Shown here: positions 42,208-52,696 of the stretch, piece by piece
Numbering within the stretch: position 1 is the stretch's first letter
How the letters are laid out: each line of letters begins with the position of its first letter
The notes under the pieces: generated by a model
Told to the model about the DNA's origin: nothing
Database searches by the model: none
The model's input: the letters and a program-made list of their open reading frames with translations, nothing else
NCBI RefSeq assembly: GCF_011745365.1
Contig: NW_024468910.1
Span: 1 to 64,000, forward strand
Reading direction: 5' to 3'
DNA: 64,000 nucleotides
Source: Cryphonectria parasitica EP155
Taxonomy: Eukaryota > Ascomycota > Sordariomycetes > Diaporthales > Cryphonectriaceae
Made by a program: the position numbers and the translations under genes

Positions 42208-45200
42208 GCATACATCGAACTACTAGATAACTGCTCCATACAATATATAAATAAGAAAATAAAATAATAGCAGTATAAGATAATACTCTGCATAATTCAT
42301 ATCAATAATAAAATATGCAACTAGCATTAACAGAAGAAAAACTAGGAATAATGATAATATAAGCAAAAGCAAGCTAAGAAGCTTGCTTAAGAAGTAGCGA
42401 AGCAAGCTCAGAAGAACAAGCAGTTCTTAACAAATCCAAAAGAATAGAATTGCTTGTAAAAGAACTGCAGATGATTAGACCAGAACAGTCTCTATATGGA
42501 GCTTTCAAGGCAGACTATGCTTACATTAAGTTCAATATATACATTCAAGAATGCAGATACAGCACACTATTGAATAGTAGCGCTCAGGGAAATTTCATAT
42601 TTCCATACATTATCAATCAGGCACAACTACAATGGAAATGAAAGAGATGCTTATATACTCTCAGCATCATAGAAGAACAACCTGTTGCATACAATTAAGG
42701 AATAATCAATAAGAAGACTGATTATCTATCTATCTTAATCCAAGAATATGTAATCAGAGCTTTCTTTGATATCACGAATACAGCACAACATGAGCTAATT
42801 ATGGAACTTTTATAGCTCAAGGAGCATAATCCTCGAATCGATTGAACTACTAGCTAGATCTCATGGGAACGGGCTGTACTCAGAGAGATAGTTACAATCA
42901 ACAGCGCAGGATTGAAGCTAGTGGTTGAAGAATACTCAGGAAAAGAAGCTTTATATGACTTTATACATATCTCCAAGTTAGCAGGGCTGATAGTTCAAGG
43001 AGAAGGATCTAGTGATAAGCGAACCCAAACAGTGCCAGGGCGCCAACAGGTTAGCAAAACAATGAAAGCGAGACTCTCAGCAAGTCGGTCCGCTCCGGAG
43101 CGACAAGGAAAAGCTTCAGAAAGTGAATTGTGGACTCATACAAAAAAAACCTCGAAACCAAGCTCTCGAGCGCTCAGTCCAGCCCGGAGCGAACGCTCAA
43201 AGCTCTTAAAAACATTACCAAAAGCAACGAACGAAAAGAAGCACGCTCAACAGTACCTACTGTTCCTCCAGATAGCAGAAACAGCACAAGAACCAGAACC
43301 AACACTTGCGAACATACCACGAGAATATCACAAGTTCAAGAAACTATTCCAGGAAGAATTGAATACGGAATTGCCAGAACACAGCCCATACAACTACAAG
43401 ATCCTGCTATAAAAAGGAAAACAGCTCAAATTCTTCCCTATCTACAAACTAAACAAGGCATAGCTAGAGGCACTTCGGGAGTATCTCGATGAGAATCTTA
43501 AGAAGGAATATATATAATCATTGTAATTACCAGCAGAATATCTCATTCTATTTATATTTAAGAAAAATAGCAAGCTCAAACTATATATTGATTATAAACA
43601 ATTCAACAATATTATAATCAAGAACTGATATCTATTGCTACTCATCAAGGAACTACGAGATAGATTGCAAGGAGTATAGTAGTTCACAGTTCTGGATCTG
43701 AAAGAAGCTTATAATCTGATCAGAGTAAAGAAAGGAGAAGAATGGAAAACTGCTTTCAGAATACGCTATAAGCACTACGAATATTTGATTATGCTTTTTG
43801 ATCTAACAAATGCCCCAGCTTCATTCCAGGAAATGATTAATCACGTTCTATGCAAGCATCTGAATCAGTTCATTATTGCTTATCTCGATAATATTCTTAT
43901 CTACTCTCGAACACTTGAAGAATACAAGGAATATGTGGAAACAGTATTGCAAACGCTTCAAGATGCAAAACTCCTTATGAAACTCACAAAGAGTCACTTT
44001 TATATACAAAAGGTTGACTATCTCGGATTCACGATTAAGCTGGGATGCATTAAGCTACAGAAAGATAAAGTAGAAGCTATCAGGAATTAGTCAGTTTCCA
44101 GAAATATCAGGAATATTAGGTTTTTCCTTGGATATATCAACTTTTACAAGCAGTTCATTAAGAATTATAGCCGGATCGCACACCCTCTTATAAATCTCAC
44201 CAAAAAAGAATAGCCTTTTGAATGAATCTTTAAGGCACAAGAAGCTTTCGACGAGATCATCAGGCATATTACTTCAGAACCAGTTCTATATAAAGCAGAC
44301 TTCTACAAACCCTTTAAAATTGAGACTAATACATCAGAATATATATTTGGAAAACAACTTGATTAGCAAGATAACTAAGAACATCTAAGAATTATAAGCA
44401 ACTTCTCAAAGAAGTTGAATAGCTTGGAAATCAACTACAGAATCCCTAATCAGAAATTCATAGCAATAGTAAAAGCCTTCGAGAAGTAGCAATACTACCT
44501 TATTAGCGCACAATATCTGATTATAGTTTATTCGGATTACAAGAATCTGACTATATTTATAACAATCAAGATTTTGAATAAGCAATAAGTTAGATGAGCA
44601 GAATTTCTCTTATAGTTCGACTTCAAGATTGTATACTGCAAAGGCTCGGAGAACGGACGAGCAGACGCTCTCAGTAGAAGATCAGACTATCGAGATGCAG
44701 ATTCTTCGGATATACAGAACATCTTCGCTCAAGATAAATCAGGAAATCTCGTTAATGCATACAGGGAACTGAATGCTGCTCTCAGAATAGAACCTTCGGA
44801 AAAGAATCCAGAATCAATAACTTCAGACGAACAAGATAACTATATCAAGGATATACATAATGCATCAGCATACAGATATTAGAAAGTTAAAGCAATCTAT
44901 AAATGCATTAAAAGACATTAGAACCTACTAAGCTTTAGAAAAAGAATTGGGAATATCCTATAACAATGCAATAGCTGTAAGAAGAACAAGGCAGAAAGAT
45001 ACAAGCCTTACAGACTACTGCATCTCTTATTAGTATCTACAACTGTTTAGCAATTCATCAGTTTAAACTTCATTATCAAGCTATCTCTCTTACAAGAACT
45101 CTTAACTAAAGTATAATACAATAGCATTCTAGTAATAGTTTGCAAACTGAGCAAGTATGCTTATTTTCTTCTCTACAAGAAAAGCAGTACAGCAGAGGAA

Positions 45201-46105
45201 TTCGTATATATATTCCTCAGAATAATCATCGCTAACTACAGCATACCAGAAGAAATAATTTCCAATAGAAATAGAAAGTTTAACTTAAAGTTTTGAATCT
45301 CGCTTATGAAACAACTCGGAATACACTACAAAATATTCACAGCATTTCATTCGCAAACAGATAAACAAACAGAAAGAATGAATCAAGTTATTAAACAATA
45401 TCTTTAATACTATATCAACCAGAAACAGAATAACTGAATTAATCTATTGCTTCTTGCACAGTTCGCTTATAATAGCGCAGATATAAGTATAACGAAGAAA
45501 TCACTATTCTTCATATTCTATAGATATAATCTAACAGCTTACTACAAAGCACTGCTAGAAGCAGATGCAGAAGCTGCAAACAAAAAGATTAAGAAGATCA
45601 AGAAAGTTCAAGAAGAACTCCGATCAGAATTACAATTTGTTCAAAAACGAATGATGCAGTATGCAAACTCCAAAAGGATTAAGAAACCAATCCTACAAGA
45701 AGGAAATAAGATCTACCTACTTCGAAAAAACATTAAAACAACCAGACTTAGCAATAAACTCAACCACAAAAAGTTGGAATTATTCAAAATCTTACAACAA
45801 ATCTCCTCAGTTAACTACAAGTTAGCATTACCTTATGGAATGAGAATACACTCGGTTTTCTACATCTTATTGCTGGAACCAGCAGCACAGGAAATACCAA
45901 CAGATAACACAGCAGAAGTAGAAAACAACAAACCAGAATACGAGATAGAGAAGATTCTCAAGCATAGAGGCACAGACAGCACGAGAGAGTACCTCATCAA
46001 ATGGAAAGGCTACCCAGCAAGTGAAAATTCATGAGAACTACGGGAAAACATTGAAAACGCTCAGGAAAAGGTAGCGGAATATTGGAAAAGGAAAGCTAGC
46101 ACCTA
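42208..46105 (+). pseudogene. Decayed gag C terminus and pol, gypsy copy 3
   Basis: After the nested element, gag continues to the altered slip site TCCAAAA (42435-42441) and TAA stop. Pol follows: protease (STLLNSSAQGNF near 42570), linker, RT (FDLTNAPASFQEM and AYLDNILIYS, where the second Asp of YLDD is now Asn), RNase H, integrase (about 44700-45640) and a chromodomain end (EIEKILKHRG...YLIKWKGYP near 45940-46020). Many stops and AT bias indicate RIP. Confidence 0.85.
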
Positions 46106-46537
46106 AGATGATCGCTCCGCCCCGAACCGAGATCCAGAAGCCTCAGGACAGAAATCAGACGCCGCAACCCCACCTAAAACATTATCCCAATCCACCACGT
46201 CAAGAGCACCCCAAGACTGAGCCTCAACCACAGCCTCAGACTCGGCAGCACGCCGAGCATCCTCCTTCCAACGCTCCTCCTCCTCCAGCTCGTCCAGAGA
46301 ACGCAGACTCTGACTAACCATCTTCGCGCCACGATCATGCAGGGAGCGTTTCTGTTTCCGCAAACGCACCAAACGAGCCGTTGCCTCGCCCAACTTAGAC
46401 TGAAGCTCGAGAAGAACTTTCTCCGCATCCAACTCCTTCCGATCTAAACAACCAAGCTCGGTGATAATACGAGACACTATCAGAGGGATCAGAAGGCAAA
46501 TAAGAAATAACTCAGAAAAGAGCAAATCCACAAGCAT
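46103..46537 (-). CDS. Antisense coiled-coil frame at the gypsy 3' end (144 aa)
   Basis: This frame is open on the strand opposite to pol and starts where pol ends. After a hydrophobic N terminus it contains a long charged helix (residues about 30-100) with ATARLVRLRKQKRSLHDRG and SLRSLDELEEEERW, then an acidic tail ending RFGAERSS. The same features, including the final residues, occur at 910-1329 in copy 1, where the frame is also antisense. It survives RIP here without a stop. I recall similar short coiled-coil proteins near gypsy elements of other ascomycetes, but cannot verify this. Confidence 0.6.
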   Translation of the reverse strand: MLVDLLFSELFLICLLIPLIVSRIITELGCLDRKELDAEKVLLELQSKLGEATARLVRLRKQKRSLHDRGAKMVSQSLRSLDELEEEERWKEDARRAAESEAVVEAQSWGALDVVDWDNVLGGVAASDFCPEASGSRFGAERSS

Positions 46538-46837
46538 TCACCGGAACACTGGAACCATCGCAGGAACGACCCCAGCGAACACAACAGGAACACCTTTTGA
46601 TACCTTCTATCATCTTACACTCCAACCCCTTCGAAATACAGAAAGAATAAGGCATAACTTCAAAATCTTGGAAGTTGATAGTCAGAGAAAGCTGAAGGCG
46701 TTATTCGGATTTTCGAGAAAGAGACTTTTCGATTCTGTTCAATATCTCGATTAGGAAGGCATGACTATATATGCGAATAACTTGCCAGAATACTTACGGA
46801 AGATCGTTAGGAACAACGATCGATAGGAGGGAGATGA

Positions 46838-47302
46838 TGTTATAACCCATTCAACATGCAGATCACGAAACAGGCCCCGCTGACAAGGAACCAGGTGTCA
46901 CGACCCAACATCGGACAACCACCAGGAATTACATAAGCAAGAGTTAGAGTTGGATCACGATAACATAGGTGAGCCGCTCACTGGATTACCACGATACAGA
47001 TCACGGATCACCACGACGCGGATCACGGATCACGGTGAGCCAGGTGAGCCACGATGAAGAGCTCAATATATAAGGACACATTCATTCCCATTAGATAGAT
47101 CTCGTACATAGCTCTTCAGTTGTCAATCTAAGTATCAGATTACTCTCTACTCTGATAGCCCCAAAGGCAGTGAACACTTGCATCGCTTATTGAGACTTGT
47201 ACGGTTCCGTATTCAAGGACTTGGCACTTCGACACCGCTCTTGTTAGCATAAACCCCCTTTGTGTACTTTGGAATCTTCGGATTGCTGCAGTGCTCATTA
47301 CA
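46838..47302 (+). repeat. 3' LTR of gypsy copy 3
   Basis: 465 bp, TGTTATAACCC...ATTACA. The telomere-like motif is altered to GAGTTAGAGTT (46941-46951). It shares the GGATCACG/GTGAGCC cassette with the 5' LTR and differs from it at a limited number of positions. Confidence 0.92.
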
Positions 47303-47430
47303 GCCTGCCTCTCAACCCTCAATATTAGCAAAATAGTTCAGCACTTGAGATTAGATTTTACTAGCTCAAATCTCTATACAAACATTGGAACGATTTCTTT
47401 GAATCGCTCTTTTTTTTTTCTTCTAGTTCA
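47303..47430 (+). pseudogene. WD40-repeat (NLR-type) gene remnant, right part
   Basis: With the gypsy element and one 5-bp duplicate removed, the frame from 35813 runs on without a shift into CLSTLNISKIV and LDFTSSNLYTNIGTISL, which resembles the usual sequence after the last WD40 repeat of fungal NLR proteins. Recognisable sequence ends near 47430, shortly before the 3' end of the recombinase gene. Confidence 0.7.
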
Positions 47431-47556
47431 TATATTCTAGAATCTTCGATACTATGCAAAAACGAAATGCAGAGCTGTTACGTTTGTTAGAAAATAATCA
47501 ATTTCATCTGTAGCATTCTAGCTGGAACAAGAAGTAAATCTCATAATATAATATAC

Positions 47557-50037
47557 TTAGGCTTGCAGACTAATACGGTGAACCGAATCTACATGGTTTT
47601 TGAAATGGCACAAGTTCTCGAATACCTTATTTCCGCACTTTGGATGAGTGCAAGTTAGTCTCTATGTACTGCTTAGCTGCTTAGCATGCTTCGCATCGAA
47701 ATGATTCCACATTACTAAAATTCGACTGTAGGTGAATATCCTTTTATCATAGAACAGGTTTTCGTTTCCAATACAGCGCAGGCATTGCTTCTTATGCATT
47801 ACCAGCAGGAAGGAGTCTGGCCCGGGAGACTCTTCTTTTACCATAATATCAGCCAGTGCCTTGTATAGAATACGTTTTGGCTTTGCAATCTCTCTTTTAC
47901 CACATAGGCAGATCATACTCTCGACTGCCTGAATGCAGTATTCGAGCAGCTCTGAGGGGCTCAGGTCGTCCAGCTGGTTGCAGAGGATCTTGGCGAGCTG
48001 AGCATGCTCGGGTATGGGCAGATCAAAAGTCGGTTCGACGTACACTTCCTCCTCTCCCCCGTTTGCCTGTCTCTCAATATCCCAGGTCGGACGGTTGTGG
48101 AAATGATGCGCCCGGTATTCTCGCCGGATGGTCTTGTCGCGCTGCGCCTTCTTGGTTGCGATTAACCTGATAAGTTCTCGAATCCGTTCCTCGTTCTTTG
48201 TCCCTTTGATCCGGTATTGGCTGCCTTTGAGTTGTGCCCTCTCAGCTTCTAACTTAATAATCTCCGGATCGGGTGGCATATTCTCCCAGACCTCATCAGG
48301 GATCATATCCTTGCTTGCACGGGGGTCATGCATAAGGCCTATATGTGAGAGCATTCTGATCAGGCTATCTTCAGTCGGCTCGTTCAGGAATGCGTTCTGA
48401 AGGTGGAACTGAACCTTCTCGTTGATATATGCACTGTTGAACGTGGCCCACTTCGGATCGTGGCGCATCATCTGGTCGCGGACAGCATCAGAAGCGTGGC
48501 CTATATGCTGTTAGAATAAGAGTCTCCCTCACGGCATAGGAATAACATACCGTTGGCCGAGTTTGCTGCTCCCCTGCGCCAGGCTTTCGGTTCAATCACT
48601 TTCTCACAACCACTATCTAGCGATTGTTGCGCCATATCATCTCTTAGCTTGTAGTATTGAAGGGGTTGATATTTTGAGGCGACAGAATCATCCGGTTCAT
48701 TCTTTAAAAAGGAGTTGTTGCATCGGCGGAAAACAGGCCGCTTGAGCCATTCATCCTTCCAGCGTAATGGAGTGCACTTGACTGGTTCTTGGTTCTTAAC
48801 CTGAAAGACTTGTCTGGCACTGATTAAATTCGATGCAGCGAATGCATTATCGTGCACTGCTAGGCTGATGATGATGCTGATAAGACAAAAGATCAACTTT
48901 CTGGTAGGGGTAAAGAAGAAGATAGTTCTGAAGGGTAGATTATCAGATCCAAGATCGCCAAAAAGACTCGGTGACTACTTACGGCTTTGGCTTATTGTCT
49001 ACCCCTTTGTGATATATGAACTTGATAGATATCGCTAAGACGTCCTTGCCGGTGTCCGGATGGCGTACGACTATCAGTAGGATATCTTCGTAACAGAGCG
49101 CTTTTGAACGTCCACGAATAATATGCTCTTGTGCGAGTAGCTCTTCAAGCAGCTCAGAATTCTCATCGGGAGCCTTTTCTTTATCTTCGCCAGAAGCCCC
49201 CATGGCTCTCCGCGGGAAGAGCTCCTCCAGACATCTATCCTTGCCGCTCTTTCTCTCGCCGTCCACAAACTCGGCCGGTCGCGCTCCCGTGAAGGCAAGA
49301 CCGAGGTAGCACCCCGCTAGTTGTATGCGATGCTTCGCTCCAGAGAAGATGCCTGTATCGTACGCAATATTAAAGGTCAGGAGGGCCAGCAAATCGCCCG
49401 AGTCAGCGACGTCCTTTCCACCGCTGTTAGGTGCTATCAGGCCAAAATGTGCGACTAAGACGGCATCATGCCACTTGCAAGGACGGTCAGCAACCATGGT
49501 AGTATATAGACGCCTGGAGGAATACCTTGAGAATCTCTTTACTATCGTTCCTGTCCATATAATGACCGGTAACACTGGCATACAGCTGCTTGTACTGGCG
49601 AAAATATTCCCATGATGTGCCCCACGACTTGATCCTGTATGTTTCACACAGATAGTAGAGGAAATCCATCGCCATCGCTCGGTCTGCTTCCTTCATCACA
49701 TCTCGCCAGTGGCCCGTAAGCTTGACGGATTCGCAGTATCTCCACGCTAGTTAGCGACACTGCTGATGGAATAGGAGGGAAGCGGCTTATTTACTTACGT
49801 TTTCCATTTTCGCAGCATGCCAGCAATGTTGATCTTCGTATTGTCGGCATATTCAGGGATGAGAAAATGAACGTCCTTAAGCTGCTCGCGGAGGGCTGCA
49901 TGCTGTGCAGCCGTAAGGGTTTCTGGTTGTTTCGCAATCCGCGTTGCGGTTTGTCGCTGCGTAAAGCGTTCGATGAAATCCGCATGATGATGCTGGCCGT
50001 CTTTTGCGAGCGGTTGTGAGGGACGACATGGTGCCAT
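47557..50037 (-). CDS. DUF3435 tyrosine recombinase (Starship-captain family), five exons
   Basis: Exons 50037-49799, 49739-49526, 49473-48983, 48927-48551 and 48500-47662 join to 720 codons with every intron (50-59 bp) bounded by GT/AG and most showing a branch motif. Family hallmarks follow in order: KWKTYCESVKL, FLYYLCETYRIKSWGT, TGARPAEFVD, LCYEDILLIVVRHP, PTIFFFTPTRKLIF, WRRGAANSANG and MRHDPKWATFNSAYINEKVQ. Candidate catalytic residues are Arg216, Arg432/433, His454 and Tyr465. A TAG at 47662-47664 ends the frame; the same frame then reads a C2H2 finger (CTHPKC...CHFKNH...H) to TAA at 47557. Related proteins insert and excise giant Starship elements; whether this one does is inference. 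Confidence 0.85.
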
Positions 50038-50472
50038 GAGAATAATGCTTAAGTGCTAAGGGCTTTCAACTCTAGCGGGAAAATCGTACGAGCCGAGGGC
50101 GACAAAGGTGCGAGAGCCGCCATTTTGTATCGCGCGGAGAGGGGGGAGGGGGACAGAAATAGATACCAGGTCGAAGTGGATTATGGATTTGAATATTTTT
50201 GGAAAATAAAATGACAGAAGTAAAACGCTGTTGGAGCCGGGGGGCATGGTGGGGGCGGTAATTCTCAAGCAGGCGGTGGGAGGTACTAAGTACCTGGCAG
50301 TGACAGCGCCGCTCGCTGTCGAGGCCCCCGAAAATGGCGACACACGCCAGCCAAATACGGCAGCCATAACAGCGATTTCTCGACTTAACCTGTATTCGTG
50401 TTTTAAACACTCTACCTTGAACCAGTTTGAGAGTTGCGATCTCTTTGCTCACCCCCCCTCTCCCAAGCAACA
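50038..50472. promoter_or_regulatory. Upstream region shared by recombinase and F-box relic
   Basis: The 435 bp hold the promoters of two divergent genes. A 15-bp near-perfect palindrome AGGTACTAAGTACCT (7-bp arms, 1-nt centre) lies at 50281-50295, about 245 bp upstream of the recombinase start. If the recombinase is a captain, the element's 5' border would be expected here. Confidence 0.45.
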
Positions 50473-51348
50473 ATGCATTACATCCCTAACGAGGTGCTAG
50501 CATCCATCGCGTTGGGGTTGAGCTCCATCCGAGACCTACGGTTATTCAGGCTCGTCTGCCGTCACTGGGCTGGCCTTGCATTTCCCCTCATCGCTCAACA
50601 CTTCGCCACATTGAATACTTCTGAAGAATTGGCAGCATTCATTGCATTCCTTCGACAGTCACCACATACTGGAGCGTACACAAGACGACTAACAATTTAC
50701 CACGGTGAATGGCCTATCTGCTCGAGAGAAGAGTTTGAGGTGCACCCACTGCTATTTAACGGAAAGGAGAAGTGAGCAAACCTATCAAGCGTCGATACTG
50801 ATAAAGCTTACGATACCTACCATGAGTTCATCTCTCAGGAGAGCAAGAGATCGGCATCATCGGATCACTATCAATTTTCCCTCCTGCTACAGTTACTGCC
50901 AAATCTTACAACACTGTTCATCACATCAATGAAAAAGTTGGCATAGCGCTCGAAGGAACAGTAGCAACTATCCACTTTGGTTAAGAAGATATGGCTCAGC
51001 CCAACGCATAGCGCAAATGTAGACAGTTTGCTCTCCCGAATTCTTCCCACCCTTCAGCATTTTCCACGACTCGTCAAGCTCGATATCGCCGGCAGAGTCC
51101 AGCCTTTCCCTCTGGATCAAACACTGGAACACATCACTCATCTCTACATGGAAACACTCGAGGTCCCCTACCAGGAACCCGGTTCTGTCACAACATTTCT
51201 GTCGGCCTTTACGGGCATCCAGCATCTTAGCCTGAGCTTTAACCACTTGAAACATACCAGCATCATTCCCTTGCAATTGCTATACCTCCCGAGGCTCAAG
51301 ACTTTCGACTTCGATAGCATAATTACATCGCAAGAGCAAATTGATTAA
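50473..51348 (+). pseudogene. Broken F-box protein gene
   Basis: A single frame of 292 codons runs from the ATG at 50473 to the TAA at 51348. It begins with an F-box (IPNEVLASIALGL...DLRLFRLVCRHWAGLAFP, residues about 4-42) and continues with leucine-rich sequence (LLPNLTTLFI, LPRLKTFDF). Three in-frame stops, TGA at 50773-50775 and TAG codons near 50944 and 50959, break it. The intact protein would be a substrate adaptor for SCF ubiquitin ligase. An intron removing the stops is not evident. Confidence 0.75.
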
Positions 51349-51910
51349 TTCATCAAGCAATATAATTTTGTTCATGTAAATATCAAAGGGATGCTCTTGT
51401 ACAACCATGGATAAAGAGGGGAAATCTAGAGCACTCTATCCAGCTTTGAGATGCAAGAATGTGATAGCATGGGAATATTGTTGAGCTGATGAGCGCCTGG
51501 ATTAATAACAAGAGATGCTGCACTATTATTCTTATAAGGTGATTGATTTGTTGATTTGGCATTTCTGTACATACTAGCTGCTAAATTAGTTCAATTTGAT
51601 TATTGTTATCCCTGCACGATGCTTCAATTTGATCATACTTAATCTAACATTAGAATATGCTTATTTGAAAACTAATACCAAGTACTATCAATATATACCG
51701 AGACTATCTATCCTTCCAGATATTTAAGGAAGACTCTGGAATAATACTGTATTTTCTTTTGGTTTTCTTTTGGTTGCTTTTTCCCCCATATCTCATTTCT
51801 ATCCACCCAAACTTCATCAAACGTAACTAGTACAACACTCACGCAACATATCCTCTAACCGCCACCCTACCAACGCGAAGATTCCTCTCACATTAACTTG
51901 GGATTACGGG
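51349..51910. other. Intergenic, no feature seen
   Basis: AT-rich sequence; the last 120 bp (pyrimidine-rich, many CATC/CCTC) may be the promoter of the gene at 51911. Confidence 0.5.
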
Positions 51911-52696
51911 ATGAGGCTGAATTGCAACGATCCTTCCGATCTCCGAGAACGCTGGGTCAAGGAGAGTGCTGAAGACTCTGATCAACAAATTTTTATGCCC
52001 ATCGAAATCGATATCATCAACGATGCGCTCAACATGTCACTAGCTGATACGAAAGCTGCTATTGAGAAGCTTCTAGAGAAGGATCTCTGCGTTTTCCTGA
52101 AGATCAGAACGCAGCTTCACTCGCTTATGATCTTCTGGGAGCGTATCATTCACGAGAAGAACCGATTCGATGCTGAGGATAAGTTTCGTGGTCCAGCAAC
52201 TATGGATTGCCAGACATGCTTGCTAGAGCTTAGGATCATTCCTCGTCGTTGTAGTATTGGTTTGCCAATACTCCAAGAAGTTCCAGACTCAGCTTCAGGC
52301 CAGGTCGCGAAGCGTAAGGCTTCTCGTGCGAAGCCTCACGAAAGCGACTTGGAGGCAGTGGATCAGGAGCCGCCGAAGAAAACCAAGCGAATGAAGATGC
52401 AGCAAGGAGGGAATGACGACCAGGATAATGATGATAGCGAAGAGGATGATGATAGTGATGGTGACTTTGAAAATGAGTTGGAGACGACGGACGAGGAGCC
52501 TCCGAGGGGAAGGACCAGGAATAGAGGCGCCAGGCAGAACAAATCCCCCGCTGTCCAAAAAGGCAAGCAACTGAAGAAGAAAAGTGCTGCAGGGCGCGGG
52601 GGCGGTCAGAATGCCAATACGAAGGGCAAAGTTGAGGATCTTGGCTCGGAGGATGAGCAGTATAAGACTAGGCTGGCCAAACTCCTGCGAAAATAA
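51911..52696 (+). CDS. Uncharacterised protein with acidic and basic C-terminal half (261 aa)
   Basis: A complete frame. Residues 1-130 are mixed helical, with DALNMSLADTKAAIEKLLEK and two Cys pairs (CQTC, and CS later). Residues about 140-250 are disordered, alternating basic clusters (KKTKRMK, KKKSAAGRGGG) with an acidic run of Asp/Glu (about 165-190). Such composition is common in chromatin-associated proteins but proves nothing. The frame ends RLAKLLRK. No family was recognised. Confidence 0.6.
   Translation: MRLNCNDPSDLRERWVKESAEDSDQQIFMPIEIDIINDALNMSLADTKAAIEKLLEKDLCVFLKIRTQLHSLMIFWERIIHEKNRFDAEDKFRGPATMDCQTCLLELRIIPRRCSIGLPILQEVPDSASGQVAKRKASRAKPHESDLEAVDQEPPKKTKRMKMQQGGNDDQDNDDSEEDDDSDGDFENELETTDEEPPRGRTRNRGARQNKSPAVQKGKQLKKKSAAGRGGGQNANTKGKVEDLGSEDEQYKTRLAKLLRK

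Larger units (their letters stand above)
35872..47302 (+). mobile_element. Gypsy chromovirus copy 3, decayed, with nested family B element
   Basis: Both LTRs are 465 bp (35872-36336 and 46838-47302). Five-bp flanks are GCTTG (35867-35871) and GCCTG (47303-47307), a target duplication with one transition. A purine-rich tract (GGAGGGAGATGA) precedes the 3' LTR. Gag and pol are collinear with copy 2 but full of stops, and even the gag start is ATA. The family B element at 38251-42207 splits gag. Net gypsy length is about 7.5 kb. Confidence 0.92.
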
